A stretch of DNA of 64,000 nucleotides from contig OY735207.1 in assembly GCA_963457665.1 (NCBI GenBank), positions 61,959,888-62,023,887 on the forward strand, read 5' to 3'. The stretch comes from Thysanoteuthis rhombus. Lineage: Eukaryota > Mollusca > Cephalopoda > Oegopsida > Thysanoteuthidae. This document shows, piece by piece, positions 26,291 through 39,213 of the stretch. How positions within the stretch are numbered: the first letter of the stretch is position 1; each line of letters starts with the position of its first letter. The translations under genes and the position numbers were made by a program. Under the pieces are notes generated by a model that did no database searches, was not told the DNA's origin, and saw nothing but the letters and a program-made list of their open reading frames with translations.

Positions 26291-27652
26291 TAAATAGTAC
26301 CTTTTGGCTTTACACCATAATGAATGGTGGGGGACCACAAAATCCTAGTCAGAGCCACTCAATTACCACAAGCAGTTAGTTACAAAAGCCAAATCCGTCA
26401 GGGGGCCTTCTTAAGAATTCAGCTTTTCTGACATTGTTTTTAGAATTTTTAATCTCTTTGCAGAACAAAAATTCTGTATTGTATCTATTTTATTTATTTA
26501 GCACAATCACCTTTAATGTTGCAGTTAAATATAGAAGAAAGTACTGATAAAATAAATAGTGAAGAAAGATGTTCTCAAGCTATCATATTTCATAATGCCC
26601 TATAAAATATCATTCAAGATCAAGGTTCAGAATATGTTCTTTCCAGTTCCTAAGGAATATCTGCATGTCAACTGACCTTTCATTTTCAAATCTGAAAACT
26701 TGCTTGTATTATACTACAAAGCACACTGGTCTGGCAAGCAACTGATAGTGCCTTCAACAAACCAGAATAGAGTCCTCGTAAGAGACTTGACAAATTGAAA
26801 GAAACATAGGTTACAACTAAAACTGGATGAAAAACAACCTAGTCCACAAAGCTAACAGAGAAAATAGAATCTGTTTGCTTGAATCACTTATTTTGATTAA
26901 ATTTATCTTAGTAATCCCCCAAAAAGAAGTTGAGCTGATCTATTTTTTTTAAACCTCTATCCAACAAGGCTTATTACAGGGTTACTATTTGGTATTTATC
27001 AAAACCAGAATTGGGCAAATATGGTACAGAATTAAGCTTTGGGATCCAAAAATAAAGATTTGGTACTGAAGGAAAATTTATACAAGATAACAATCCCTTA
27101 TGTACAAATTATATGATGCAGCATAAATATACATGAACAATAGAATTTTTTCAAAAATATCAACTTTAATCCATGTTTCTCCAACAAGCTTAGTCTGATG
27201 ATAGAATTCAAGTTATTTGATTATTTGGCCTTGTGCCACAAAATATATAAGGCCGCTTACTAAATTATTAACAAGTCAAAACATATATAGCTCTACATTT
27301 TATTTCTAAATAATCAAATTATAGAGGAGTATTCTAGAAATAATTGTTATATGAATATCTAATGTGCTTAAGACTTGATTTGTCAAGAATAATAATCCAA
27401 GTGTACAGCGTAGTAATGAACACTAAAACTTGAAAATCTTACCAAATCTTATTCTTTGAACATTACCAACATGGTAAAATTCTAAATTCCACAAGATGCA
27501 TCGCTAATTTTATTCAGAAAAGTACTACAAAGCTTGCTTTCTTCTCAATTTTTTTTACTAGAGTAAGTTGACCTTTATTTCATCTAACTCTACTGAATAA
27601 GGTCTTTTCATGGACAAAAAGGCATTTCTTGGGTCCGGGTCCTAACCATAGA
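26291..27652. other. Featureless AT-rich stretch
   Basis: I see no gene, RNA gene or repeat family here. Confidence 0.4.
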
Positions 27653-28585
27653 TGAGAGAGAGAGAGAGAGAGAAAAGACAAAAAGGTGATAGAGAAAGAG
27701 AGAAAAGACAAAAAGGTGATAGAGAAAGAGAGAAAAGACAAAAAGGTGAGAGAGAGAGAGAAAAGACAAAAAGGTGAGAGAGAGAGAGAAAAGACAAAAG
27801 GTGATAGAGAGAGAGAGAAAAGACAAAAAGGTGATAGAGAGAGAGAAAAGACAAAAAGGTGATAGAGAGAGAGAAAAGACAAAAAGGTGATAGAGAGAGA
27901 GAGAAAAGACAAAAAGGTGATAGAGAGAGAGAGAAAAGACAAAAAGGTGATAGAGAGAGAGAGAAAAGACAAAAAGGTGATAGAGAGAGAGAGAAAAGAC
28001 AAAAAGGTGATAGAGAAAAGACAAAAAGGTGATAGAGAAAAGACAAAAAGGTGATAGAGAAAAGACAAAAAGGTGATAGAGAAAAGACAAAAAGGTGATA
28101 GAGAAAAGACAAAAAGGTGATAGAGAAAAGACAAAAAGGTGATAGAGAAAAGACAAAAAGGTGATAGAGAGAGAGAGAAGACAAAAAGGTGATAGAGAGA
28201 GAGAGAAAAGACAAAAAGGTGATAGAGAGAGAGAAAAGACAAAAAGGTGATAGAGAGAGAGAGAAAAGACAAAAAGGTGATAGAGAGAGAGAGAAAAGAC
28301 AAAAAGGTGATAGAGAGAGAGAGAAAAGACAAAAAGGTGATAGAGAAAAGACAAAAAGGTGATAGAGAGAGAGAAAAGACAAAAAGGTGATAGAGAAAAG
28401 ACAAAAAGGTGAGAGAGAGAGAGAAAAGACAAAAAGGTAAGAGAGAGAGAGAGAAAATACAAAAAGGTGAGAGAGAGAGAGAGAAAATACAAAAAGGTGA
28501 GAGAGAGAGAGAGAGAGAAAAGACAAAAAGGTGAGAAAGAGAGAGAGAGAAAAGACAAAAAGGTGATAGAGAGAGAAAAGATAAA
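27653..28585. repeat. GA-rich minisatellite, about 33 units
   Basis: The unit is GTGATAGAGA(GA)nAAAGACAAAAAG. Unit length varies with the internal (GA)n: most are 28-32 bases, and a run of 22-base short units sits at 28008-28160. Edge units carry GTGAG, GTAAG or AATAC variants. All three minus-strand frames are open because stop codons are avoided by the purine/pyrimidine bias. The resulting Ser/Leu/Phe-rich frames of 274-344 codons are artefacts of the repeat. Confidence 0.95.
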
Positions 28586-28639
28586 TAGTAGGATGGGATT
28601 GCATAACCAATTCAAAGTTGTCAGAAAAACTAATTGCAC

Positions 28640-28860
28640 CATGTCACAATATATATGTCCACAAAGTTTACAGCTTTAAACACTAAATATATAAAAATTT
28701 CAGCCCATTATTTCCTCAATATCTGTGGATGTAATTTACATAATTTTGTCTGTGGGTTTCATGTTTCACACAGAATTAGATATAGTAGTGTATGAGAATT
28801 TTTTTTTTGAGATCGTCAGTTGTTTACCGTATAAGTATTTCTTCTTCGTCATCAGTCTTG
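28640..28860 (+). repeat. Dispersed repeat family E, copy 1, left part
   Basis: TTTACAGCTTTAAACA, GGGTTTCATGTTTCACACAG, ATAGTAGTGTATGAGAAT and CGTCAGTTGTTTACCGT match 59010-59215. The match resumes at 29465-29690 after a LINE insertion. Confidence 0.6.
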
Positions 28861-29460
28861 TAACATCCATCATTAGACATAGACCCTCACCAAGATTCGC
28901 CAGACCTCTCTATCAATGGCATCAAGGAGCCATTACTTTTTGAATTTGTCTAGCTCATCAGACCATCTTACATTTTGACGGCCACAATTTTGCATATGAT
29001 CTCTGGTGATCCACTTTGTGAGTCATGATGTCCAGCGGTTGTCTGCCATTCTTGCAACATGTCCAGCCCATCGCCATTTGTCTTTTCTTACTGTTTGATA
29101 TGATATCTCAGACTCCCATCTTTTTTCTAATATACTGTGCTGTCTTATGATTTCTCCATGTGAGGTTGAGAATGATTCTCTCATATGCATGTTGCATGGT
29201 TCTCAGTTTGAAGGTCAATCTTTTGGTTAGGTTACATGTTTCAGCTCCATAGATGACTATTGGTAGGATACATTTGATTGTATACCCTCCTTTTTAGGAC
29301 TAGTGGGATTTTTGTGTTCTTGAAAGTCAAACTCGCTCTACCAAAAGCTTGCCAACCCAGTGTGATTCTTCACATTATTTCTTCTCCTTTTGATGACTTC
29401 ATGGAGACTTGGTATCCAACGTAGATGTAGAAGTCTACTTTCTCCAGTTTTGACCAGCTC
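28861..29460 (-). mobile_element. LINE 3' end, RTE-like, nested in family E
   Basis: Translation on the minus strand gives CILPIVIYGAETCNLTKRLT, FKLRTMQHAYERIILNLTWR and further pieces with several frame changes and stops. The motif C-ILP-x-YGAET-x-LTK followed by L-x-x-Q-x-A-x-ER is the post-RT tail of RTE-like retrotransposons. It ends with the same 3' region as the 12545-12830 copy. The fragment splits a family E repeat, so it inserted after that repeat. The RT core and endonuclease are absent. Confidence 0.75.
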
Positions 29461-29464
29461 AGAT

Positions 29465-29690
29465 ATTTAAAAAACAATTAAATTAGCATAGCTCTCTGGC
29501 AACGTTGATCAAACAGCTCCCCTTGAGCTATGATTCTAATATATAGCTTCATTTTATTATTTTTAAGGTCATAGTATAATACATGTAGCTTGTTATTTTA
29601 TATAGGATATTATCATAATCTATAGTATATGGATGTTATTTCACACTACAAAAGGGTTACTTATGTAGATTACCTAAAAAACATATTCAA
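29465..29690 (+). repeat. Dispersed repeat family E, copy 1, right part
   Basis: AGCTCCCCTTGAGCTATGAT, TTATTTTATATAGGATAT and TATATGGATGTTATTTCA match 59275-59385, completing the unit begun at 28640. Confidence 0.55.
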
Positions 29691-30185
29691 GAATGAGGGA
29701 TCAGTATGCATCATAACAGATGTGATTGTTGCTTGTGTCACTTCTATTCAGTGTTCACTATGTGAATAATGAATCCATTATTATTAAGTTGACAAGTTTC
29801 AATTATCAAGTATGGTCTGCAACACTAATCAATCTTATCACACACTCCCAAAGACATCACAAACTTACAAAAAACAATCGAAGATGCTCCCAGATGCAAA
29901 CTAAACTAAAGGATCAATTCAGCATAAATTATAAACTGAACCCCCTACTTGAATCTTATTTTCAAAAGGCAAAATATCTATTAGTAAACACCATCACTTT
30001 CCATGACCATTTTCACCTGTACAAGACAATGAATCAAAGGGGCTTGGCAAGTTTTCCAATGATTCATATGCAAGATTATACCATCAAGAATACGACATAG
30101 AAAAAAAAAAAAACTGGAGAAAAACAAAAAGGGAGATAATGAAGTCCAGAGACAAATAATTTGAGCTTTCCATCATTTCTAAAAA
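29691..30185. other. Non-coding stretch before LINE tail
   Basis: It holds a 124-codon plus-strand frame (29726-30100) that starts with TTG and shows no recognisable domain. It lies directly 5' of a LINE tail but has no RT or endonuclease motif, so it is not called as a gene. Confidence 0.35.
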
Positions 30186-30371
30186 TGTCAGACAACTGCT
30201 GTACATTACGACTCATGTGAATCCCCAGAGATCATATGTGAAATTGTGGCCGACAGAAAATAAGACGGCATGACTACTTAGACAGGTTCCAGAAATATTG
30301 GTACCGTTACTTCAACAATCGAGAAGTTTGACAAATCTTGGGGAAGGTTAATGTCCAAGGACAAGCGTTAA
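30186..30371 (+). mobile_element. LINE 3' end fragment, RTE-like
   Basis: The translated piece LDRFQKYWYRYFNNRE, then QILGKVNVQGQALKR corresponds to the DKFRKYW...GKVYVQRQ terminus of the 12545 copy. It ends in a GATGATGATGAAA tail, consistent with the short 3' repeats of this clade. Confidence 0.65.
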
Positions 30372-31159
30372 AAGGATGATGATGAAATATCAAACTGATT
30401 AGTCCAAGTTGTGGTAGGAAGCACAACTTCTGTTCAATATCAAAATCTGGTTGTCTGTAACCAAGAAGTTAAATTAGTGGATGATCAAAACAAATTAACA
30501 GACACACCTTCAAAATATCCTATCATCTATCCGTAGTGGTTAATTGATATCCAAATTTAAAATTTATTCAACCCATTTTCATTAAAGAAAACATACCAAA
30601 GGCAAAAATAAAAAGATTTTGCACTGCACTGATAATACAACTCAGGTGAATCTCTATCTCTACATAAATGGCAGTCTTGTTTTATGTAAATTCATTTTTT
30701 TTCTTTTTTGATTGACTTTACAATAGATGTCTATTTGAAACACACGCAATACAAAAATCAAGGTCATAAAATAAAACCTGAAAAAAATCCTTCCCTTCTC
30801 CCCCTGCATGAAAGCTAAAACCTTTTCAGTTTTTGTATGTGTCTGAGTGTTTTAATTAGACTCCAATTCTCTCTTGCTGTACCAGCCATAAACTATACCA
30901 GATGACCCTTGTAGACAAGATAAGACAATCACAAATATCTACTTACAGGGGCATCTGACTACTACCTAATGAGATGCTGTTATTTCTTTTGAAATTCTAG
31001 ATAGCACACGGTAGGTGGGGCGAGAGAGAGATGTGTTGACTGTAGATGAGAGAATTTTTTCAAGGGGAGGGGGGGCGGTCAGAATTAACTGCAGGAACAT
31101 TTGGCAAGGAGTGTCAACTGAAATATAAACCAAGTTTGAGCCAAGGTCACCATTAATGG
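30372..31159. other. Non-coding stretch
   Basis: A G-rich patch (GGGGAGGGGGGGCGG) lies near 31060. Nothing else was recognised. Confidence 0.4.
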
Positions 31160-31235
31160 GGCATCCAAGCAGGGATCAAATTCTTAGGAGACTAACCTGC
31201 TTACTAATGCATTACAAAGAATTGATTGTATGTTT
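31160..31235 (-). mobile_element. tRNA-like SINE fragment (weak)
   Basis: On the minus strand, TGCATTAGTAAGCAGGTTAG then GAATTTGATCCCTGCTTGG resemble a decayed A-box/anticodon arm and a B-box (GAATTTGATCCC). No body could be defined. Confidence 0.3.
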
Positions 31236-32929
31236 TGTAAATGTATCCGCAGAAAAAAAAAAAAAAAAGGCAGGAAAAAAAAACATTATAACATTTCTAT
31301 TTTCTCTCAGAAACAAAAAAATTGAATAAAAATTCTTAAATCCTCTTCAAAGATGCATTCAGCAAAAGACACCATTATCATTTTTATAAAGATGGATTGT
31401 ATTACCTCACAACCTCCAACCTAACACCAGGCCACTGAGCTAAACCAGTAATAACAATATAAACATTTTTCTAATTTAAGTTATTCTTTAAAATAAAAAA
31501 ACGATGGTTGCATGTATAAGAGATCTTTGTATCAGCTATTTTCATTTTATTCTGTCTGTAAAAGTTACCACAATTTCAGTAATAGATTTTTTAAATTTAA
31601 ATTTAAGAAAATAAAAAAATCTACACAATAAAATAGATATAGATATTGAAAAAAAAAAAAAAAAAAAAAAATTTTAGCCGGACATCTTCAACAGTTTGTT
31701 CTTGGTAAAAAGTTGAGATATGGCCAACATACTCTATTCTGATTGGACAAATCATTAGATCACTTGAAGCATTACATTGAGACATATAAGAATGTATAAA
31801 TAGTACAAAAGAGTTACCCCTTAATTTGCAGATAAAACAAAAGTGTATTCTCTGCAGGTAGCCCTTCTAGAAATGATAGTATAAAAAACTTCCTTACAGA
31901 TAAAAATCAGGTTGAGGGTCAAAGATTAGCCTAAATTAGACAACTCCAAATTCTCCACCATCAAAAGCACATTCACACAAAAAAATTTCAACAGAACCAA
32001 GTGAATCATTTAATAATTTTTTTAAAAACTTTTAAAAAGTGAAGATCTTCAAAAAATTTAAACATAAAACAATTTTTTTTTGAATAATTAGAAAGGAGAC
32101 TACATTTTTTGAGAGCAAAGTATTTTAGGGAACAATATGTCAACCAATGAATGTCTAAACACATTTTCAGTCAAATACTAATGTGGAGGGAGAAAGATAA
32201 TTGTTTCAAGATGAAAAGTCTTGAAGTATTCACTTTCTTGAAAGAAAGCCACCATGTCATGTCTCAGATTGCTATACATCCGTAATGTTCCGGACATGTC
32301 CTCCATTTAGGTCAGGAAATCCTTATCCTGAGAGAATTTTTAAAATTCTTTAAAAGCACACTGAATTATTAATATTGGCAGCTTCAACATTACATAGCAC
32401 CAAAGCATGTGTAGGTTGAATGTCTTTAGGAAGTCCTCTTTTTTCTTTTTAAATTTCGCATATGGCAACCCTAATCATGCCAGACCTTCATTCACTGAAT
32501 CATTAACTAATTTCTTACACATCCATGCACATGCACATTACACAATATATTAAAGATGAAAAGAAAAAAAAAGTCTATAGTAACAAAAACAAAATTTTAC
32601 CCACCACAGTAAAAGTACCAAGTCGTGTTTCTGGAAAATAACAGAAAAATTGTTGTAAAGAACTCAAAATCTGACAGAGTTAATTTATAGCCTTTTTATA
32701 AGTTTAACAAAAAAACAAAAAAAAAATTAATATCTTGGACTAAATTTTTTTTTTTTAATCTGTGAATAGAAATACTAGATAAAATACACTCCAGTGTTTG
32801 TAAAAGCTACACTTCCTCACTTCGCATTTTTTTTAATTATCCTATTAAGAACTTTGAAGAAATGAATAAATAAATAAATAAAAGACACCTTGTTCTGCCA
32901 GTGAATGTCTCCAGGTCATAAAATATATA
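31236..32929. other. AT-rich non-coding stretch
   Basis: (A)n tracts lie at 31253-31268 and 31650-31671. No gene or repeat family was recognised. Confidence 0.4.
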
Positions 32930-33160
32930 TCCTGTTCAAGATCAAATGGTACTCATTCACCTCCCAACATGCTGGGCGGAATGTAACACAAGGTTAAGTT
33001 TGATGTGGTAACCCACACACCAACATGCGCAGAGTGCCAGAAATTGTATAGTAGTTCCGTCAGCATTTACCTTTGACGCTTCAGGAATAGACCCTACCAC
33101 TCCAACTACCAAGTGGAGGTGCAGCCAGCGAGGAGAGCCACCTGGATCTAGGCATTCAGG
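32930..33160. repeat. GC-richer block, probable interspersed repeat
   Basis: This block stands out from its AT-rich surroundings (for example GGAGGTGCAGCCAGCGAGGA and CAACATGCGCAGAGTGCC). It has no sustained frame on either strand. The composition step suggests an inserted repeat, but no second copy is in the window, so the class is open. Confidence 0.3.
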
Positions 33161-35569
33161 GTTTTTTGTTTTTTTTTGCTGCAGGCCAAAAATTAGAAAT
33201 GTTTTTCAAAGTTAACCAGACAAAAGCTTATAAGGGAGGAGACAAAATTTGCTAACAAGATGCATGAAAACCTTTCTAGATGATCAAGTGGAAACACATT
33301 TTTCTATCTAAGTAGTGAATGGTATGTTGTGGTTATCAGTTCTTGTTTACATAACTATAACTAAGCAAGTCAGAATAATTATTTTTTCCTCTTTTTTTTT
33401 TACATTTACTACACTTATTTTGATAGGGGTTCAATTTTGTTTTCATATAATATTACAGGAAATAAGGTGAATGAAGAAGTTTTTACTACAAAAACTGCAA
33501 TGTAAACTTGGGATGCCTGTCAATAAAGATTTGATACACACAAAAAATTGAAATTTAACTAAATCTTGATCACTTTTTCCATGTAAAAAATTACTGCCAT
33601 AAAGACAATTTTAATTTGAAATTTGTCATTCTTTTCAATTTATCTGCAGTAAATAGAAAATGAAGTACAAAAAAAAAATGATTTTCATTCAAAATCACTC
33701 TCATATTTCAGTTGGTTAGGAGTAAATTGAACAGTGAACTGATGTGATTTTTTTGTAAAAATACAACTAATTCACCTTCAATTTTTATCACAACTATCTG
33801 GAAATACTAGACCTCCAGGTGGTTATTCTCATCTATATATGGAGTCTACGGCCTTAAAACTTCAAGTCATATTATGACTTAATGTTTTATAGTCTTAGGC
33901 TCCACAAAGCCAGGGATTGCTGCCAGAAGGGCGAGTATTTTCAGCTGAACTAATAATGATGCATACACATCTGCAAAAAGGCTTCTTGATTAAGAACATT
34001 TTATAATTATTCGCACATTCATAATGATCATTATGTTTAGAATATACAAGCTTAGCAGTAAGTTGCTTGTGAAAGAACATATTTTCTAATATGCTAAAGA
34101 AATTCATGATAGCTGACAGACATTTTTCAAAATAATTCCAGCCCAATTTTCACACCTGAAGTTTCATTAAATTTCTGCCTGAATTATTTCATAGTACAAT
34201 GCAATTCATAATATTACAAATCTATTTTTAATTTCTATGAAAATTAGAAAGATTTGAAATTAAAGAAAAAATACACAGAACAGTACATAGTAGATGACTT
34301 ATCTTCCAGGCATGGGTATCCACTGGGAGGTGCAAGAGGGGCATTTGCCCTTCCTTGGATCAGGTCTTCTAATAGAGGGTGAGAGGGTATGAAAGTATCA
34401 TTTATTTCAAAAATTGACAAAATCTGTATAAAAGTCATATTCTCAGATGCAGAATCAAGTGTTTACCAAATCTGACCTTAGTTTATTGGCTATTCTTTTC
34501 ATTTTTAAGAAAAAGTGGCTTTTTGTTATTGGGAGAGAGTCAATTGACTCAGAAGTGGGTGACTGACTTACAATGTACACATCATGTGAAGCTGAACCCT
34601 AAATTTGTGTCCCTTTCTGCAATACCAGAGTCAGTCCAGTTTACAAGATATTTATATTGAAAATTGAACACAGAGTGTTGCAGAGAGGGACAATAAGTCA
34701 GGGACCAATTTTACATGATGCATGCATTTTAAATTAATCACCCTCTTCAGAGCCAATTCACTCGCTTCCCCTACAAAAGTTACTTTTTCTCAAAAATGAA
34801 GAAAGTCTCCAAGAAACTACGCTTAGATTCCGTTAAAGTATTACAAAAAATTTTCATTTATCATGGTTTAATGAATCTTGGCTATGAATTCTACTGATGT
34901 TTGTGTTAGGAGACAATAACTTCTACTTTTCTGAAAATATCACTTCAAATGCCAGTAAGAAGCGGGGAGGGGCTAGGCTTCTATCCACCCTGGAATTACC
35001 ATGCTTTTTTTAAGTACACATACCTGTACATTAAATATGTGTGTTTATGTGAGAATACATTTACATTTGTATTTGTGCAAAGTGTCAGAGATAACTACGT
35101 ATTAAATAAATGTGGATGTGCAAATGTAAGGTATTGCGCACACACAAAAACTGAAGTCTTGTATATCAGAATCCTCAAGTGTTCTTGCCTGGAATGCTGT
35201 AACAGTCAAGTCTCTTATACACCAGGATTTACTCATGTCCTCTCCTCTTTCACTATTACTCCTTGCTAAATGGTTGTACATCTTCAGGGACACACTACTA
35301 TTATCATCTCTCCACTTCACACCCTTCCTTTCTCATCAGTCTACTTCAAATTCTCTGCCCGTACATCCCCCCCACCCCCTGTAATTGCTTCCTTCCACTC
35401 AGCAATCTACATGTAATTCAGTGCCACAGATTCTCTTTCTCCCCAACCTTGATTGCCTGACACAGGAAACAAGAACTTTGGCTTGCCAGAGCAGGAGGAG
35501 TCACACTAGAATATCATTACAAATGCCAAGATGATTTTATAGCCTGACAGAAGTCAAGTAAATTGGAGG
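33161..35569. other. Non-coding stretch
   Basis: Short frames on both strands at 34949-35460 lack domains, and 35330-35460 is pyrimidine-rich. Nothing else was recognised. Confidence 0.4.
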
Positions 35570-35745
35570 TTAATTATCAATATATAAGTGATATTGTATA
35601 ATGTTAGTATTAGAGAAAATGGCTTCCAGATCCAACACCAACAGAGCAGCATTTTCTTCTTCAATCCTTGATTCCTTCCCAAGAAGAAATAAACCAATAA
35701 ACAGAACAGAAATAGAAAGAGAACAAAGGAGTACAATTGTCTGAA
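35570..35745 (-). CDS. Possible terminal exon with a membrane segment (weak)
   Basis: On the minus strand an acceptor-like CAAATTTTGTTCAG ends near 35746. It opens a frame starting TIVLLCSLSISVLFIGLFLL, a credible transmembrane helix, followed by an acidic stretch (GKESRIEEENAALLVLDLEA) and a stop at about 35570. There is no ATG in this frame, so it would need upstream exons. A second, overlapping frame is equally open, which weakens the case. No family was recognised. It could be chance in AT-rich DNA. Confidence 0.15.
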
Positions 35746-35939
35746 CAAAATTTGCAATGTTAATGATTCTTCTAAGAGTTTTAGACACCAGAACAAAAAC
35801 TATAACAATGTTACTATAAAGGTTAAGACTTAACTAACTAGGATAATTTAGGGTGAAATTATCTGTTGAGATTTCTCTCAAACACTTATCTTTTGTTCGT
35901 TCCTATAGGCTCCTTGTGGAGGATAGAAATGCAATCAAT

Positions 35940-36160
35940 CTGCCGTTTCAATAGCGAATAGGTCTTTAGAGAGTGGCGTTGCTAGCCCTACATCCAACCC
36001 TCTTCCTTCACTCAGGTTTGGGACCAGCAATGGCAAACGCCAGGCTGTAGGTTTTTTTTTTCTATCAGGGTTACCTACTCATAGATGGACTGCCTTACGA
36101 GACCAAAGGGCACTAACTTCACTGCTATTTACCCGTAGCTGGGAAGAGAATTGGATTCAG
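35940..36160 (-). repeat. Unclassified interspersed repeat, GC-richer
   Basis: The block contains CAGCCTGGCGTTTGCCATTG (minus strand), CTCTTCCCAGCTACGGG and a T-tract. It has repeat-like composition and no frame. It resembles the 3' part of a non-LTR element in style, but I could not place it in a family. Confidence 0.3.
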
Positions 36161-37733
36161 TGGAAACACTCAGAATATCAAATGTGAAAAATTGATTATT
36201 TTTAAGAAGAGGTAAATGAAACGACATTCAACTGGTTTATGGATGGAATTCGCAGGTACACAGTTAGGATAGAAGTGCTTCATAAATTTTAAATAATGAC
36301 AATTCAAATAAAGTGTATATTTTGAGTATGCTGTGTTAAAAACCAGTGACATATTATAGGATAAGGTTGAAAATCCAAAAGAACAGTGTAATTTAATCAA
36401 AATTTTCATGCTCACAAAAACAGTATGAAAACAGCTCAGACCAATCTCAAATTAGCCATTAGTATTTGAACCTTTTGCATTACTAAAAAGCTTAAATTTC
36501 AGTGGTCTGGGCTGATCCAGTTTTAATATAAACTAGTCCACACATTTGATCAGAAATAGGCAACATTCCATATTAACTGACTTTGGGTCATAGGCAGGTA
36601 AATGAGATTAGCATGGTTGAAATAGCTAGATTTGAATATTTCATGGCAATATTTTAGTAATGAAACAAGAAGGAAGTAGTTTGAAAAGCGGTAGATAATT
36701 GTTTTTGATGGCCAAAGGGGAGTACAATTTGAGGTCCCTGTAAGTCCAAAACTCTACAAGGTATAAGATTTCACATGGTATATCATTGTAAGGTTCTCTG
36801 CAGATGCACAAATTTTCATGAAAATTGGAAAGGTAGAATTAAAAATCCAACTGTTTTAATGACAATTTCATATAGAATAACCCTAGTACTAAATTTCACG
36901 TGCTATCTTTTTTGGTTTAAAATATATGTTACACACACAGACTATGTGATATAATTTTATAGAATTCATGATTTGAAAGCCTTGCCAGATGAAAAATTTT
37001 ACTAAACCAAAAAAGTATTTTATATAGTATGGTTCAAGTCTACTTTATTTTGATTAGTATTTTTACCATCTTTCATAGCTGAAGGCTCCTAATTGTTTGT
37101 TAGAATCACTAATATATATTAATAGTTTGTCTAACTCTTTTTAAGATGATTCAGGTTATTTTGACCTCTTAAATTAAGACAGAACCAGGAATTACATTTT
37201 ATGATTCCAAAAGAAGTCATTGCTAAAGTCAAATGTGAATTGAAGAAGTTAAATATCTTGCAAAATTAAGAGATGTGCTCTTTCATATTTTTGTCCAGAC
37301 TAAAAGAGAACTTCTAGAATACCAGTGGTGTACTATACAGCCAATGTTCTTGGGGTTAAAAAAACAAATCCATTTGGTATCAGATTATTTTTTTCTATTC
37401 CCGCAGGTCAACAAGGCCATATAGGATAAAGCAGTCTACAAAACAAAGACCATCATTATACAAAGTGATGTAAAACAGAAAAGAAAAAAAAACAGGATTA
37501 TAAGCTAATCACTTCAGACTGTCATTAAACAATTGCATTTATTATCCCAGTAATTTCCACTGAATTTGGAGATGAACGCAAACATGATTATACATTGTAA
37601 CTGATGGCCTTAAAAAATAGGCCAAGTCCTACATTTTGACATCAGCAATAGTATTCTTGAAAATGCAAAAATTATTTACTATTTTACCAGTAGACAAAAT
37701 GTTTCTTATAAATTCTGGTTGGAATGTTAACTG
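36161..37733. other. AT-rich non-coding stretch
   Basis: No gene or repeat was recognised except a shared short phrase (GAGATGTGCTCTTTCAT near 37270 and near 20902). Confidence 0.4.
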
Positions 37734-38062
37734 AACAACAGTAGCCATCAAATATGTGCATGTGTTTGAGTATTCCAGCCATCGCGTTTTGTCTACTGAT
37801 TTAAAAATTGGCATTAGTACTCAACTAGAATTCCTTTACAAATTTCTTCTTTTTTTTCTTTCTTTGCAAATTCTCACAGGTTTAATGATAACATCAACAT
37901 TCTCCAGAATCTAGATGCCTTTTTTAATTCAACTTGTAATATTTGGGGGGATTCTGGCAAAAGAATATCTTAAAAGTAAGATCCCCGTCCCCTTTTAGTG
38001 CAGGTACTTTGAATGTATATTATTTTCTTAAATAAAGACGTTCTCTTCTTTTTTCAGCTGTA
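37734..38062 (+). repeat. Dispersed repeat family B, copy 3 (most complete)
   Basis: Its 5' half matches 25676-25890 and its 3' half matches 13195-13330, so it links the two partial copies into one unit of about 330 bases. The class is unknown. Confidence 0.55.
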
Positions 38063-38705
38063 AAGACTTGGACATCATAAAATAGACATTTGCTGGACTA
38101 TGGCAACTTTGATGCAAAGACCACACAGTAAAAAATAGACTTATTACAGGTGTCCCGTTAAAACAGAGGTGTCAAAGTCCAAGAAAGCCGACCATATTAT
38201 AACTGAGCCACAATAACTGTGATAATGGTGAATATGGGTGATATTCAAGGGCGGGTGATAGATAAAGTCAGAGAACATAGTCTATCATACAAAAAGTAAA
38301 TGAGATATGAACAAATAAACAAAGGCAATGTTTGTCAAAGGTTTTTTTCTAATAATACCAGCAAAGTAGCTATAATATATTTCAATATTTAAAGACAAAA
38401 ATATTTACATCAACAACTTAACACTTTCAATTCATAAGCTGCTGCTGCTGCTGCTGCAGTCGCCACAACTTGAGATACCCTGTATCTGAGCTATGGTCCG
38501 ACAGATTCAAAGGGAAATTCTTTTTTCTATTTGTAGTTTTCCCAACAATAGAATAGATGGAAGAGTTGAGCAATAACAGACTTGACTTGACCATCTTATA
38601 TGGGGGGGGGGGGCTTCAGTGAAAGCTCCACAGATCAGCTTGCTAATCACTGCCCAACAAAAGACACACCATAAACCAATTTAAAATTCAGATGATCTTT
38701 TACTA
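38063..38705. other. Non-coding stretch with short CTG run
   Basis: A (GCT)6-like run lies at 38440-38457 and a (G)12 run near 38601. Nothing else was recognised. Confidence 0.4.
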
Positions 38706-39205
38706 CAGTGATTTACAAATAGTGTGTTGCAAGAGTTTTGAGGAGGGTCAATCCTCCCTCAAATGTGTGACAGCCTCCCCAGCATAGATACAAGAATAAC
38801 ATTTGAATACAGTTTGACAATACCACTTTAATGGAGTGCATTAAAATCCCTCTTTCCAATGATGCAATAGATAAATGAAAGTGTTGTTCATTAAAGACTC
38901 AAATGACAGTTTAAAATTCTCTCTGGAGTAGAAACGGTGATCTCACATCTCTTTAATGAATAGCATCTTTTTCACTGAAATCTTGTTTCAATATGTAGTA
39001 ATAACAAATATGTACAAAACTTTCAAAACCCCTTGAAAACCATGATCAACAATAAACTTTTGGCAATGAAATTAATAAATAATTATTTTGTTTAATTTGT
39101 GAACACATTAACATCATTCATTTTCTTTTTAAATGATCCTTAAATACTGATGGCGTGCCCCGACCATTTTAGTGCCTGGCTCACTGTGCAGGTTGAAAAT
39201 CACCG
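38706..39205 (+). mobile_element. Non-autonomous hAT element 1
   Basis: The left end CAGTGATTTACAAATAG and the right end (read inward on the minus strand) CGGTGATTTTCAACCTG are imperfect inverted repeats of hAT type. The 500-base interior is AT-rich and has no transposase frame. The flanking octamers TTTTACTA and CTCTAGTA agree at 5 of 8 positions, consistent with an old hAT target duplication. Confidence 0.55.
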
Positions 39206-39213
39206 CTCTAGTA

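Noticed and set aside
27653-28585. CRISPR-like array
   Set aside because: There are no unique spacers. The variable part is only (GA)n, and the genome is eukaryotic.
27580-28642. Three long overlapping minus-strand frames (274-344 codons, Ser/Leu/Phe-rich)
   Set aside because: They are frame-by-frame translations of the GA minisatellite, and all three frames are equally open.
29726-30100. 124-codon plus-strand frame
   Set aside because: It starts with TTG, has no recognised domain or splice signal, and lies among repeat fragments. Chance is sufficient in AT-rich DNA.
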